A stretch of DNA of 64,000 nt from Rhabdornis inornatus. Lineage: Eukaryota; Chordata; Aves; Passeriformes; Rhabdornithidae. A program made the translations under genes and the position numbers. The stretch spans positions 434,001 through 498,000 of the forward strand of contig VWZS01002022.1 in NCBI GenBank assembly GCA_013397075.1. The letters are read 5' to 3'. This document shows, in pieces, positions 47,401-60,600 of the stretch (positions are counted from its first letter, which is position 1; every line of letters starts with the position of its first letter). The notes below the pieces were generated by a model. It did no database searches, was not told the DNA's origin, and worked only from the letters and a program-made list of their open reading frames with translations.

Positions 47401-50125
47401 GCAGCAGGAGAAGCCCCAAGCTGACTTAGCTGCGAGTAAATCTTCAAAATGAGAAGTCAAGGCTGTTTCTTCCCTGCAGACGTAGGTGTTGGCTGCTGTT
47501 ATTCCTGTGCTACTGTTGCTCTGTGACTGAACAAACCAAGGAAGGCACACAAGGACACTTGGGAGTAGGGCTTTAGTGAAAAGTGAAAGTCTCTTCCTCT
47601 TCCCAAGTCTGCCACTATTATTGGGGGTACATTTGGGAGTATTATTGGTGGTATAAAATCATTGTTTGCCCAAAGCAGGAGTTTCCTGCTCTTCCTCTCT
47701 CTATAACTTCTACCATTTCTACCCTCAACACACCTGACTCGATATTTTTCTCCTGGCTGAGGCATGTGGAGTGGTTTTGAAGGAGGCTTCAGAGCCAGCT
47801 GAGCCTGACTCAAGTGCCTGTACCAAGAAGAAAAGTTGTGTAACAATTGATAGAGATTCCCCCCTGCCAACCTGACTTGGATGTCTCGCTTTTGTTGCTT
47901 CCCAGAAGCTGGATGTTGTGGAAGACAACTCGAGTTCTCAGTACACTGCATCTTTCATACTTGCAGCAGTATCTCCCACAGGTAATTTGCAGTGAGACTT
48001 GTTGTCCTTTGAAGACCAAAAGAAGCCACAAGGAATGTCAGCAGGAAGGAGTGGGTACTGTGCAATGTGATTAATTTCAAGTGGATTAAGTACACAGGAA
48101 TCAATCTTGGAAGGGTCAAGCTTTTCGTACATATTGCCGAAATCTAACTTTGAGGAAAAATGCATGTGTATGTCATAGAAACACTAAATCTGTGCTTAAT
48201 GGTAATCAAATAAATCTGCCATATTATTGTATCAAAGCTATTTTGTGCTACCTTACTAATATTGAAACATATATTAAAGTTAGCATAGAATTCATTTATA
48301 ATCACTTCACTTCAGCAGAGGCAAAGTGTGTGTCAATAAATAATCATGAGAAAGGCACAAATGGGTGTGAGATCACTGAATGGAGTGTGCAAAGCCATTC
48401 ACAGCAGTGACACTAAGTGTCAGATTAAGACAATTTAGTATAAAGTAAAAACCTCCAAGAGTAAGGCAACAGAGGGGACCCAGGTAAGAATGGAGAGCAG
48501 AAAGACCAGCTGGGTGCTTCTGTTCATTCATTTTCACATCAAAAGATTGTTGTTGCCATCAAACCCTTTCTTAGAAGCAAAGGCTTTTTGGAGGGTGACA
48601 AGTGAGAAGGAGAAGGGGAGCAGTAAAGAGGCTGGAAAGGCAGAGAGCAGAGTGAATCCAGTACACCCTGACTCCTCACGAAAGTCGTGGTACCATTTGG
48701 CCAAGAAAGCTCTGTGGAAATTATGTACAGAAATTAATACCCCAGCAGTGTTTCCAGGCATCTGGCTGCTTCCACCCAACAAAGAGTTTTCTCTTAAAAA
48801 AAAACCCAGAACCAAAACCAATTTTAAAAGTCCTCAAAAGAAAAACAAAGTTGTATTAGACTGTTTTATTGCTGCCTGGTCACTGTGAATGCTTCAGGCC
48901 AGTGCTGTCTGCCACTCCTCACACTGCCTTTCTGTCCCCTACTTTCAGAAAAGTAACTGAGCTGCTCTCCTTGCCTGAGAAATGATGAGTAAGGTGGTGG
49001 AGGTGAACAGAAGAATTTACTGCTGCTGTCAATTACAAAACTTGGCACTTCCAGCCTGAAGGGACTTGGGTTTAAGTCTGTGAGCACTGAACAAGCTGAG
49101 CACAAGCTGAACCAAATCTCATGCTTGCAAAATGCACAGAAAATTAATGAATGCAGAGGACACTTCAGAGTCTGCAGCACCATCTAATAATATCCCACAG
49201 GGCTGGACCCCATGTCCAGTAACTTCCCTGCAGCTCAGAATGTTGTACTTCAAATTTTGTATGAAAATGCTGTACATGTTTAACCAGTTACTCCATTCTA
49301 CTCCCTGGAGATGTCTTCATTTCAGTGGTAAATGGGATGTTCTCTGTTTATAGTTTATGCATAAGTTTGTACAGTGCACTGAAAGGCCCTCCAACCAAAC
49401 CAGCCAATAATAAATTCATTTAAATTGGTTATTTTAATGAGAAGTGCAGAGTATTGAGAAGAAAAGAACATATTGCTGCACAATCTTAAGAAAGATTATC
49501 AATACCCTCAATTGCTTTTATCCTCTTTTCCAGTAATCCATCTGGGTAACCCCTGTGTTACAGAGATTCATTTGTTGAGCTTTGTTTCTATTATTGCAGG
49601 TTGGAAGGCAGGACAATAGCAGAGCACAGAGAGTGAAGGGCCTTACCCCACAGAGACCCAAGCCAGAATGACATTTGTGGTCACTTTTGATATAGTTCTG
49701 GTCATCTGTTTTACTGTCAAACAGTAGAAGAGTAATTGACTGTTGGCTCCTCCTTGCAGATTTAAAAGATCAGTTGGCCAGACTGTGAGACTGAAAATTA
49801 GCACCTTGGGACTCGGTTACACGAAATTTAAAGATCTCAGGTCACTTGGTCTGAAAGATGGTGAAGCTGAGGAGGAGAAAAACCAAAAAGCAACTGGCCA
49901 AAATTGGAAAACCATATTGGAGCTGCAAGAGTTTCTAGAAAACCCCCTGCTGCTGAGACAGAGCCGCTTGTGTTTAACCACAGACAAGAGAATTTTCTAA
50001 ACTGAAAAATATGAAAAAATTCTTTGGAAAGCATACGTGCATCCCTAAATAGATAAAGAGAGGCAGTAGTGTCTGAGTGTCTGGCTGTGGAGGCCTGGCA
50101 GAGGGCTGGGACAGCCCTTGCTCAC
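44473..50125 (-). other. TMEM233: Probable last intron or downstream flank of TMEM233
   Basis: No other gene was recognised on either strand. Open frames such as 45914-46327 (+), 47499-47951 (-) and 49743-50000 (+) have no known protein similarity or codon pattern. Confidence 0.5.
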
Positions 50126-50260
50126 CGTAGTGAAGTGAACCACGCAGTAGATGCCGATGATGACGAGGCCGATGATGATGGAGGCCACGGCCACCCAGAG
50201 CGCGTTGCGACCCAGCCGCTTGGAGCCTTCTACGTCCCCTTGGTTGTAACTGTTCAGAGC
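50126..50260 (-). CDS. TMEM233: TMEM233 exon 2 (residues 64-108)
   Basis: The 135-nt phase-0 exon ALNSYNQGDVEGSKRLGRNA then LWVAVASIIIGLVIIGIYCV and VHFTT has a CTCTGCAG acceptor and a GTGAGC donor. It encodes the C-terminal transmembrane helix. Confidence 0.94.
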
Positions 50261-53200
50261 CTGCAGAGGGGAAACAGGGAATCACAGCTCTTCCTTTAAA
50301 ACAGAAACCTGTTGGCAAAGCAGCGTGGCAGCTCTGAACCAACAGAACTAATCAATGTCTGCTGCCAAGGTCAGCAGGGAGTCCAGTTTTCTGTTCCACT
50401 CATTTTCAGTACCTTTCATTGAAGCTATAGCTCTTTTTTTTTTTTTCCCAGTGGTGAGGCATTATTCATGTGATACACACCAGCATAAAAGTTGTCAAAC
50501 CAACATCCACCCACTTGCATAAACCATTGGCTTTTATCTTTAGAAATAGTTTTGGAGTATATGGGGATTTTAGTTGGCAACTTCACTATCATTGAGATAA
50601 ATTCTTATGCTTTGTAAGACTATAAGCATAAAAAAAGAGCACAAATAGGCTGCATTTTAAGAGAAATCTCAGCAAAACTTTAAAAAGCTTACTAATTACT
50701 TATTTTTCCATTATTTTACTTCTCCAAACAAATTTTGAAGAATTAATAGGTAGTTTGCTAGTGGTGGGAAAAATACAAACCAAAGAAGTATAGGTCATCT
50801 GAACAAAACATCTGGGTGCCATCCTCATGGGCTAGATGTTGTGTTCCTTTGCATTTCTGGAAGACACTGATAATTATTATCATATCCATCCTGAGGTGTG
50901 CATCAGATATCCCCATATTATCTCAAGAGACTTGAGTTTCTCTCTGCCCACCCGTGGCTTAGCAGATGCTTGACATTCATTACATGCTCAGATTGCAATG
51001 TGTGATAGGACCACTCTGACCTTCTAGGCTTTCGTGAGACAGACTATAGGATTTTCTGAATTAATTTTTGGTTTAACCAAACCATTTTTAAAGGAAAAGA
51101 TTCAGTGAAATACACAGAAGTACTGTAGTACATGAGTCTAAACAGTTTGTAGTAATTTTTTCCCAAGAACGAGATTGTATCAAAGCATTAAAAAGGGCAT
51201 TATTCCTAAGAATTAATTTGTAAAATCATGAGAGTTTGAGTTCATAAACCATAACACTGAGTCCAGATTTCTTGATCATATTGTGCTATTGAACTCGGCA
51301 TACTTCCTCAGGGAATCAGATTAGTCACAACATGGTTTTTAGTATCTTGTATATATTTCAGGAGGTATCAGAGAAATGGGAAGAGTAGGGGGAGAGATAT
51401 GGGGACCTGGTCAAATTAACTGTTCTCTGGACTAAAGAATTCAGATTGTCTCTAGAAAACAACTGCATGAGGTATCACCATGTGCTATAATGAAAGTGCT
51501 TCAGTTATAAATCACTTTTTGCAGCAAACACAGAACAGCAGAGTGAAGAGCTGAGGCTGTGGAGAGCAGGAAAGGGATGAAGTTCAGAGCACACCAAGCA
51601 TTGCTGTAGAGCCATTTCTCCCAAGCAGGAAAGCAATGAGGGGCATGATGTGTGTGCTGTGTCAATTAGTGAGCACACAGAGCTAATGGGCTGGTTGCAC
51701 TCGTGGTGTCAGCACTGCAGGAGCATCAGCCCAGCCCAGACAGTCCCAAAGCAACACAGCCTGCATTCCTAGAATTGCATCTCGAGGATAAGTGCAGGTA
51801 CTTATTCTCTGGTGTCTACAAAAGGCTGAGATGCTGATGCACTCATGTCCTTAAAGAGAGCACTGATACATTTCTTCCCTTCCTGGAAGCCCACATGCCT
51901 AAACATTCCTCTGGTTTATGTCCCCAAAGAATATCACTAATATCTCTGCTCTGCTGTCAGATTTCATTGAGGTTGGAAAGCACATAATGGGAAAAGAGGC
52001 AGAGATGGAAATGAGAGATGGACACGAGCACATGGCCAGACAGGACAGGGTCAGCCCTCACCCTGGTACAAGGGGGGCTGGCACAGTCCTCTCACCTAAA
52101 CCACTCCACTGTCCCCAGCAGTCCTGGCTGCAGAAGAGCTTTCTCAATGTACATTTGGGAAGGTCATTGAAAGGATTATGAGGAGAAACACAGCTCAGCT
52201 TGGCCTTGAGCAGACTGACCTCCTCCTGTCTCTGCCAACAACCACCAATGCCACTGTGGCTGCAGGGAGGAACACAGAGAAGCACCACAGACAGCCTGGC
52301 CCTGGACTTTGTGTTCTCCTCTTATCAGAGGACTCCCCTTGCATGGCATCTACAGAGGGGTTCTGCAGACACCATCGACTCAGCTCCCCAGGCTTGTGGT
52401 CTTAAAAGTGAGACCAAGTTGTAAGCAAGACCTGACAGCACCAGCTTGCAGTTCTGGGCCAGTTTACTAATGTATTTAGGAAGTCTGGAAAATATCCATG
52501 TAATTTCTGCAGGTACTGCATAAATAATTCACCATGCAAACTTTAATAAATAATGTCATTTTAATACAAATTCACGATGAAGAGGAGGAAAACAACATTA
52601 CTGATAAAGAATAGGATTTGGGAGAGACAGGAAGGAGACTGAAGTTTCTCTATGAAGAGGTTTAAATTAAATGAAATAGCTTAGAAAGCATTCAATAAAA
52701 AAATAAGAGGTTTGAGGGAGTGGTTGGGGTCTGATGCAAAGCTTTTTGAAATTCATTACTTCCATCTGCTTCAAAGGGCTCCTGGTCAAGCTTCCAGTTT
52801 TCAACTTTAGACAGAGATAACATTGGCTGTGAAAGCCTGAACTGTTACATCTATTTATTTCCAAGGGCTAGGCAATATATTGAGAACACAGCATCTGTAT
52901 GAGGCATTTGTTCTGTCCAACTTTTAAAACAAATTTCAGCCCTTTTCAACCTAACACCGTATGATCTCTCAGATTTCTGCTACCTCTTCTGCTATGAAGT
53001 CATAATGTAAATTAAAGCCACAGTTCTGCAGCTGTTTATTTACTTGAGTAATCTCAGTGACTTCACCAGGTTCACACACATCTATTTATAAAACATTATC
53101 AGTTCAACAATAAAGTGACTTGATCTCATGTGAACAGAAATGTGCTGAATTAGCTATAAGATATTAATCCCTTTTTATGCGTATTTTCTGTTCCACACTC

Positions 53201-56200
53201 CCAGAGCACTGATCATGGCAAAACTAGAAAGAACACTGAGTTACTTCAGAAATCTTCCTCTACATTTCCTACAGATCTGGGCAGACCAGGCTGAGGTCCT
53301 CTGATTAGCATTTTCTAGGCTCTATAAGCCAGGCTGGGTGAACCTTATTTGGCTGTGCCTGGAAAGGAAACCTAAGGAAGAACAAGACCTGCTGACTCAG
53401 GGTGACTCCTCACTCTAGGAACAGCTCACAGGGAAACACAAAGAAGAGGGGGGGGCTTGGGGACCAATTCAGAACAAGCAGGTGCTGAGCAGGACATGTG
53501 AAAGGGGAGTTTGTTCTGCAGAGTGTTGCAGAGGAAAAACAAAAACCTGCCAGTTTGCAAAGGCAAGGCAATGCAAAAATGCCTTAACAGCAGCTGCTGA
53601 GCCCTATTGTTTAATTTTCCTGAATATTAAATATGTTGTTTAATATTCCTGAAGTGAGTACAGGTTGTCCCATATGGTGTAAGATATCCAGATACCTACA
53701 AGCTACCTAACAAGGGATGTATAAATAATAAACTCACAAGTAAACTTTCTAACTACAGAAACACTGGTCACTCTGCTGGTCACTGGGCTGGCCACAGCCA
53801 GCACACTGCACGTGGCTCATTAGGATCCCAGTTAGAAGAGGGGGCTCCCTGAGAAAGCAAGGTCCATCCTTCCCTGTCCCCATGGCTTCCACCACCCTGT
53901 AATTTGTTGCTTCTGCTTAGGGAAACCCATATAAAGACAAGGCATCTGAATCCAACAGCAACAAATGCAGACAAAGAACTTGTTACTATCAGAGGCAGAT
54001 GAGCCAAGATTGTCACAGATTGACCACATATGTTGTTTGAAGCATGGAAATGATTTAACAAAAATGTGTCAACAGAAAGAGGGAGTTTGGAGCAAAAATC
54101 AGTGAAAAATAGCTTCGGAGAGACTGTTTGGAGGTTGTTACAAATGTAAGGCCCTATGGAATTACAGGACTGGTCTGACATAGAGATCTTTGAAATAAAG
54201 ACAGCTGAAGGGGGGGGGTACTGAGGAAGGCCAACAAAACATGTTTAATTGTCAGACCTCAGTGCTGGCATTGAAAATATCTGATTCATTTCCCAGAGTT
54301 ATTCCACAGCCTCACTCTAGCTCTGATCCCATGAGCCAGGCACAGCCAGTTCACCCCAGCCAGGTCTCAGACACAGCTGGCAGCTCACTGAGAGCTCTTT
54401 GGGTTCACACTGCAGACAAGGAGCCAAAGAGCTCGGTGACACAGTGCCCACCCCCAGCCTTGCACCAGAGAAATCTCCTGTGTCACAGAAGCCTCCTCGC
54501 CTGGTACCTGCACCCAAACTCTTGCCCCTGATGCCTGTGGTCACACCTGTATGACAAAGAATAGGGCAAATCTGAGGGAGGTGTCCCTGGGGCTGAGTGT
54601 GCTGATGGCACAGCAACATGACACAGCTGCTCACAGTGATCCAGCTGCTGGAAGCAGCAAGGAGCAGAACTGATCTGGCTGGGGCTGCAGAAGGGTGTTG
54701 AGAACAGTGATCCTACAGCCAGGAGTCCCGAGGAAAGCAGAACTCCCTTTGCCAAAAATGCCACAAGCAATGCTCACCCCTGAGAGTGGCCAATGGCTCG
54801 TTGGAGGGGGGCTCTTGTAATGCCAATATTGCAACACAATGATGCCATTAATGTCCTTTCTAGCAGCTCTCCTCTGACCCCTGCCATGAGAAACAGACAG
54901 GTAAGGAACTAGGAAAGGTTATTATTGCAATAAGGAGAACTTGCAAAAGGTTTATTCTAAAAATAAAGGAGGTAAGGTCTGTAATGGTGAGATTTGAGCC
55001 TGAAAAGGTGAGAAAGAAGTGAGGAAGCCAGTGCTGGAGTTGTAAATGGGGCAGCAGAAGAGACAGAAGAGACTGAAGACAAATCTGTCATTTATTTTGG
55101 GGGTGTGTTAGAGCCCAGATTCTACTTTTAGAGTGAAAACATGGTCTGAATTTAGAACAGTTAAGGAGGACATGACACAGGTACACAGGGTGCTGAACCC
55201 TGCCCCCTCTAGAAGCCAATAGGACTTTTCCTTTTAGGCCCATTTTAAGAAGTGGAAATTTGTAGAGAAACCACTTGTAGAGGTCTTTGAATCTTAACTA
55301 AGGTCTCAGGCAAGCTCTGCAAACTGTAAAGGTATCTTCTGTAAGAAAAGAAAATAACCCACTCTTGTATCTCAGTGCAACCCTTAGCAACTCCAGCTGA
55401 GGAAGGGAGGGAGGATGCAGACCACAGCAGAAGTGGAAACAAAACCAGCAGAGGCTAAAATGCAGAACCTGCAGCTGAGGATAATGCAGCAGTTACAGGT
55501 TGCAGCTTGGAAAGGCAGGGGGGCTAGGCTGTGGAAAAGAAGTTGGATGTGTTGTTTTTATAGGAAAGGAGAGCTTTTAGGTAGGATGCTGTTGAAACAG
55601 AAGCTACTCCCAGACAGGGGAGGTTATTGGTGTGGTTTTTGTTTCCCCCTGTAAGGGAGTGGGCAGCTGAAACCTGCCCAGGCTGTTCAGCATTCAGGAA
55701 GTGCTCTTCCCACCCTGGTTCCTTCATATCCCCTGGTAACAATTTCTGATGCCTGACTCCAGAAGCCTGCATGAACTTCAACCAGGCTGTGGGTGGAGAT
55801 TTCTCCATATGGGCTGCAAAAATCTTTAGAGGCCAAATTCTGTCCTTGACAGTTAACTTCTGTACAGCCCCAGCACCTTGATGAAGGCACTGTCACAATG
55901 AACAGACGCTCCCAGCCCCAGATCATCAGCTCTCATTACTTTATATAGCACCCTCAGTGTCCATGGACAGAAAGGATGCTGAGTACCAGCAGAACCAAAT
56001 CTTCCCAAAATAAGGAAAAGAGCATATTGAATAGCTAAGGCAACAACAGAGAAAATAAACAGAGAAGGGGGAAAAATAGAAAAAGAAAGAAGACAGCTAA
56101 TACTTAACCAAAAAAAAAAAAAGGAAAGAAAAAATATTTGAACAATGGCTTTGGAATAGTAGTTTTCAAACTTCAGCAATGATTTCTCATCAATCTTTAC

Positions 56201-57193
56201 TCATCACATTTTACAAGAGTGTTTTAGACATAGTTAGCTATTCTTATACTTAATTGCAAAAAGAAATAACTACATTTTTACTTACCTTTTCAGCTTGGCT
56301 GTCAGAGAAAAGGATGAAAATACACAACATGTTTGAAACCTTTTTCAGCTCTTAAACAACAGAAATACATTGCAGTGTTACTGATAACACTGATCATGTA
56401 TATGACTAGAAAACTCTGGCTCTGACTCTGCAACTTTTAACCCAGAGAAGGAGATTCTGTTCCAGCAATCCTTCGGAAGTTAAGGGGATTGGTGGGTTAT
56501 TAAGGACAATGTGTATCAATTACAGATTGTAGGAGTAAGGCTGTTCTCTCAGTGTGTTTGATACTCAATTTACATGGGCAATTTCCACAACCTAGTCATT
56601 ATCATTGTATTATTCTAATAAATGGTATCAAAAAGCCCGTTTACTGGAAGAAAGGCACTCCTATTATACTTGATTAGCTAAAGCAGAAACCAAATCTGAT
56701 TTCTGTTCTCCTGCTGACACCTTCACACAGATACTGTGTCCAGTTCAGCGTGCGACTTAGTTGATGTAGCAAACCGCATTAAGTTGAATAAACCTGCCAC
56801 CCGGTAGCTCGACAGCGAAAACTTGGAAACTGCCTTTCACTCCGCGTTTTCCATCGCTGCTGGGACAGCTCGGTGGACCCTGCCCGCGGCTGCTGATGCT
56901 CCGGGGCTCGCTGCCTCAGCCCGTGTCCGCAGCTCCCGAAGGCGGCTGCATGTCCCTTTCGCTGCCGGCGGCTCCTCGGAGCCCGAGCCGGAGGTGCTAC
57001 TCACCATGACGGCGAACACGAAGGCGACGATGTTGATGGGATAGGCGGGACAGAAGCAGGAGAGGATGCTGAGGAGCAGGTAGTTCTTGGGCCGCGGCGG
57101 CGGGGGCCCGTCGGGCAGCTCATCCTCGATGTTGGTCTCGGGGCTGTTCTCCAGAGCCCGCTTGATGTCGGCGCCGGCGGGGAGCGCGGACAT
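50126..57193 (-). CDS. TMEM233: TMEM233, CD225/dispanin-family membrane protein
   Basis: Coding exons 57193-57005 (63 codons) and 50260-50126 (45 codons) join in phase 0; the final few codons lie in a further exon (candidate at 44461). The product starts MSALPAGADIKRALENSPET, has a proline-rich cytosolic stretch (DGPPPPRPK), then the CD225 core YLLLSILSCFCPAYPINIVA with paired cysteines that are palmitoylated in relatives, a conserved loop ending EGSKRLGRNA, and a hydrophobic membrane helix rich in Ile and Val. Relatives include the IFITM and PRRT2 proteins. Mammalian TMEM233 has been reported as a partner of voltage-gated sodium channels in sensory neurons. The family and the gene order next to PRKAB1 make the identification firm; the start codon is the one that matches the family, though its context is weak. 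Confidence 0.93.
50261..57004 (-). other. TMEM233: TMEM233 intron 1, 6.7 kb
   Basis: The sequence holds no recognised exon. It starts GC-rich next to exon 1 and becomes AT-rich. It includes a 12-base A run near 56109 and short T runs near 50430. Open frames are short or compositional. Confidence 0.7.
57005..57193 (-). CDS. TMEM233: TMEM233 exon 1 (residues 1-63)
   Basis: The ATG is at 57193-57191 and the exon ends VAFVFAVM before a GTGAGT donor. The reading frame stays open upstream through the N, but similarity to the family begins at this Met. The first exon holds the N-terminal cytosolic part and the first CD225 hydrophobic segment. Confidence 0.93.
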
Positions 57194-57295
57194 GGGGCTG
57201 CGGTGCGGCGGGCGGGCGGCGCGGAAAGCCCAGCGCTCCGGGCAGGCGGGACCGAGCGGCGCCGAGCCAAGGGAGCCGCCCCGGGCCGGGAACGG

Positions 57296-57296
57296 N
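57296..57296. other. Single N in the CpG island
   Basis: The unknown base interrupts the 5' UTR and promoter region of TMEM233 and may hide missing GC-rich sequence. Confidence 0.7.
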
Positions 57297-57444
57297 GCTG
57301 GCTTCAGGGACAGCGATGGGAAGAGCAGCGAGCCCGGCGACGCCCGCCGAGGTTCCAGCGCCGCGGGATCCCCGCGCTGCTCCTGCACGGCCCCGGGAGC
57401 GCCCCCGGAGCGCAGAGCCCGCGCCTGGTCCCGCCTGTTCGGAA

Positions 57445-57555
57445 CTTCTGCAGCTAAAGGACTTCAGCCGAGTTTGCACAGCCCCCGGCAGAACTGGTAA
57501 CACTGATAACTTCTGCAGCGCCTGCAGCTAAAGGACTTGAGCCGAGTTTTGCAGA
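57445..57555. repeat. Imperfect direct repeat beside the TMEM233 promoter
   Basis: CTGCAGCTAAAGGACTT followed by AGCCGAGTTT occurs at 57448 and again at 57522, 74 bases apart with small changes. It looks like a short local duplication. Confidence 0.75.
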
Positions 57556-57659
57556 ACTGCGCTGCCTTCTGAAACTTGCGGTTCCAAGTGTCCGAGCTGC
57601 TTCAGCAAGGGGGGTAAAGCCCGCAAAGCCAGTTCCTCGCATCTGGGCTAAATTTGCCA

Positions 57660-60600
57660 TTTCCTAACCGCAGGCTCTCGCTGAACTTAGCAAAAGCATT
57701 GAAGAGCAGCAGAAACTAACGGACTTAAAGCCTTAAGTTCGTTAAACTTTAAATTGAATTGTGGTCAATTTTTTTAGCAAATGATTCAGTCCTCACTGAA
57801 CTTGACATCTGTAAGCTGAAACCCGCTTTGGGGGATGCACGAAAGAGAATAAGGAAATAAATATTATGTCCAAAACCTAACTTTTTGGGGAAAAAAAAGC
57901 CCAAATACACACACAAGTAAATCAAGTTCTACTTCCATAATGTTTTTCAAGTTGAGATGAGGAATAATAGGACAGCCTACACTGAGAAAGGAGCAGACTG
58001 TTTCTGCTATGTGATATTAGAAAAACCTTCACACCTGTATTGCTGATGGACAGTTTTGGTCAGATGAAGGCTGAAGTTGAGATTTTGCTCTCACTGGCTC
58101 ATTCTGAGAGCATTTCGTTAATTAAAGTTACAAAAAATAGTAAGGTGTGCTTACAGTTTTATGAATGAGACACTTTTATCCCTGGGAGTTTTGCAATAGA
58201 CTTGAATGGAGACACCATTTCTCTGTTCTGGATGTTATCCTACAAGATGTGACACAGTAAAGACTTTTATAAGGAATAAAGCCACAGTATTTTCACTGTC
58301 ACAGACATTAATCCTTTCTCAACTGCATGTCTGGACTATAACATGGAGTGAGAATCTGCTGATCTATCAAAATGTCAAAAGAAAAGATTGTACATCTTTA
58401 GGAAGGAGTAAGAAGGACCAGCTTCCATCTGCTTGCCAACGTAGCCATTAATGTTCAGGCACAAGCTCTGTGCAGCTGTAAAATCTCTGATCTGTTTGTT
58501 CTCAGGGGACTTTAAACACAGTCAATAGACAAGTGCAGGAAAAACAGTTCACATCACACCACACAATTACTGTTGGGGATGATTTCAGTAGGGATGGAGT
58601 CCATATCCTCTGCAAGGGATCAGCTTCTTCCAGGGCCCCTCAAGCCTTTAGTCCACGAGCTCACTTTTGGGACACATTGTAATGGCTTCGAGCTTGAGTT
58701 TGCCTGCTGGTGGTTGAAACACAGTTAAGTAAGAACCTGCTATTAAATAAGAACCTGTTATCAGGCTCGTGGGTGAGAAAATCCACCTGCTTAGGGCAGT
58801 TTGAGCCATCCAAGGTGGACATAAACAAGGACAACAAAAAGCTGTGGAAAATCAACTCTGAGGAGAAGGCAAAGTTGTGTGCAGAGATCAGCCAGAGAAA
58901 TGTGACCCTGGGCTGTGAGAAAGTGATGTAGATTCTTCCTGTTTAACATCAGACATTGAATTTTAGTGCTTTTCCAGGGGACCTCCAAGAGAGCGTTCCG
59001 GAGACTGGCAGAGTTACCAGTGACATCAACAACCTGTGTTAAATCTTTCTCTGAGGACAATGAATTGCAGGTAGAATTTGGGCTCTGTTAAGCTGGACCG
59101 TGTGAATCCCTTCCCACGTCTCTCAAAGACACAGACTTAATAGTAGAACCTGGTGCTTCTTGTGTGTTTCTAGAAACGGTGAAGTTTAATTGTTCAAACG
59201 AGGCTCTAACAGATGCTAATGGATTGCAGAGAAAGCAGGAGATAGGAAGTGGTGAGATATTCAGGGCCAATTTGTGCTAATGAGAGCTCATTAAGAGGTC
59301 CTTGAGATAAAGGTTCTGTCAGGAGGCAGTTAGTGTGGCTGAATTTAGTGGTTTGTGTAGAAAATGGGTTAAAATCCAAGAACTATGTCCTGTTAGGACA
59401 AGACTGATTAAATTTTAAACGGCACTGACTTGTAGCCACTTACCGAGGTGGGGAAAAGGAAGGAGGTCCTCAGGCAATGGTTTGGGTTGGCAGGGAGGGA
59501 GGAAGGGCAGTTACAGCCTCGGAGAGGTTGTAACCTCACAGGGAAGAATTGCGCTGAGACGGCTCAGCAGAAAGTTGTGAAAGTGATTTAAGAACGTGGA
59601 CTGAGAGTTTTAGGATATAGTTCCACGAACAATCATAAAAATAGCCTTCCAAGGGAATGAGTCAGAGTACCCAATATTGCTGCTTACAGCCTGGCACTTC
59701 ATGCTGAAGCTTGAAAGAGAAACTGATCACTCTGCACAGAGCAGCGATTTTCCCAGAGATATGAGTAAGGCAAGATCATGGATAAACTGCTTATCACGAT
59801 GGGCAAAGCAGATGGCCCAGAGACACGACAGTTGCAAATTTATTTTTTTTTTGAAAGGTCTTCTCCTGATTTCAGACGCTGTGGCTTGCCAGCAGGATTC
59901 CTTGTAAGATGGAATATGGTCTCTCCACCACATTTTGCTGTATTCCTGGCTGGTAGGACTCTCCTCAAAGGCATGTTCACAGTTCATAGTGATCTTGTAA
60001 AGAAGTTCCAGTGTTTGCACACAAGTCCACATAAAGGCCAAAAATGGCAGTTTAATGCCCAGAGGTTCTTTGGGGCTAACATGTATGTCCAGATATGAAA
60101 CTGCAACAGTCAAAGGGCATGTCAGGCTCCAAGCTGAGTTCTGCTTCTCTGAAGAAAAAGTACTCTCACCATCTTCCAATATTTAGCCATGCTTTGTCTT
60201 TCCTGAGAGAACAGAGAACCTTCCTACCTTCTAAGGGAAGAAAAAATATAAACCAGAAATGAAGTAATTTAGTGCCTAAAATTCTCATACTGCATCCATG
60301 GCATAGTAATTTAAAGTTTTTATATACTTCATCACAATATCTCATGATAATAAAATACATCCCTGTTTTAGAGGAAAGCCCATGGGGTTTGAATTATGCA
60401 TACACAGCAGGGTTGTTTCCTCTGTCACAGTGCTCAATATAACTCTTCCCTTTACCCAAAAAAGGGGGATCACCTGGAGATGGGACACAAGAGGTTGGAT
60501 GGAGGCCTCCCATATTCTGAATAGTAGTATTTTGGCTTGGTTTAATAAGTCCTTGTACAGAAATATTGTGCAGGGGAGCAGGGGAAAACGAATCCACTCT

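Larger units (their letters stand above)
56830..57440. promoter_or_regulatory. CpG island over TMEM233 exon 1
   Basis: Dense CpG and GC-rich sequence spans the first coding exon, its 5' UTR and the intron start. This is typical of a vertebrate promoter. It is broken by an N at 57296. Confidence 0.8.

Noticed and set aside
49743..50000. An 85-codon + strand frame after a CCTTGCAG, looking like an exon (FKRSVGQTVRLK and onward)
   Set aside because: No partner exons, no protein similarity that I recognise, and it lies downstream of TMEM233 exon 2 on the opposite strand.
50045..50125. Read-through of TMEM233 exon 2 past its donor to a TAG at 50047-50045, adding 27 residues
   Set aside because: The donor GTGAGC is good, the family ends within a few residues of this point, and the added sequence has no CD225-family character.
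57120..57503. Long minus-strand frame upstream of and overlapping TMEM233 exon 1
   Set aside because: It is in a different frame from TMEM233, crosses the N at 57296 and shows only GC-rich composition.
59478..59510. ATGGTTTGGGTTGGCAGGG, resembling a CR1 segment
   Set aside because: The similarity stops after about 15 bases and the flanks do not continue the CR1 pattern.
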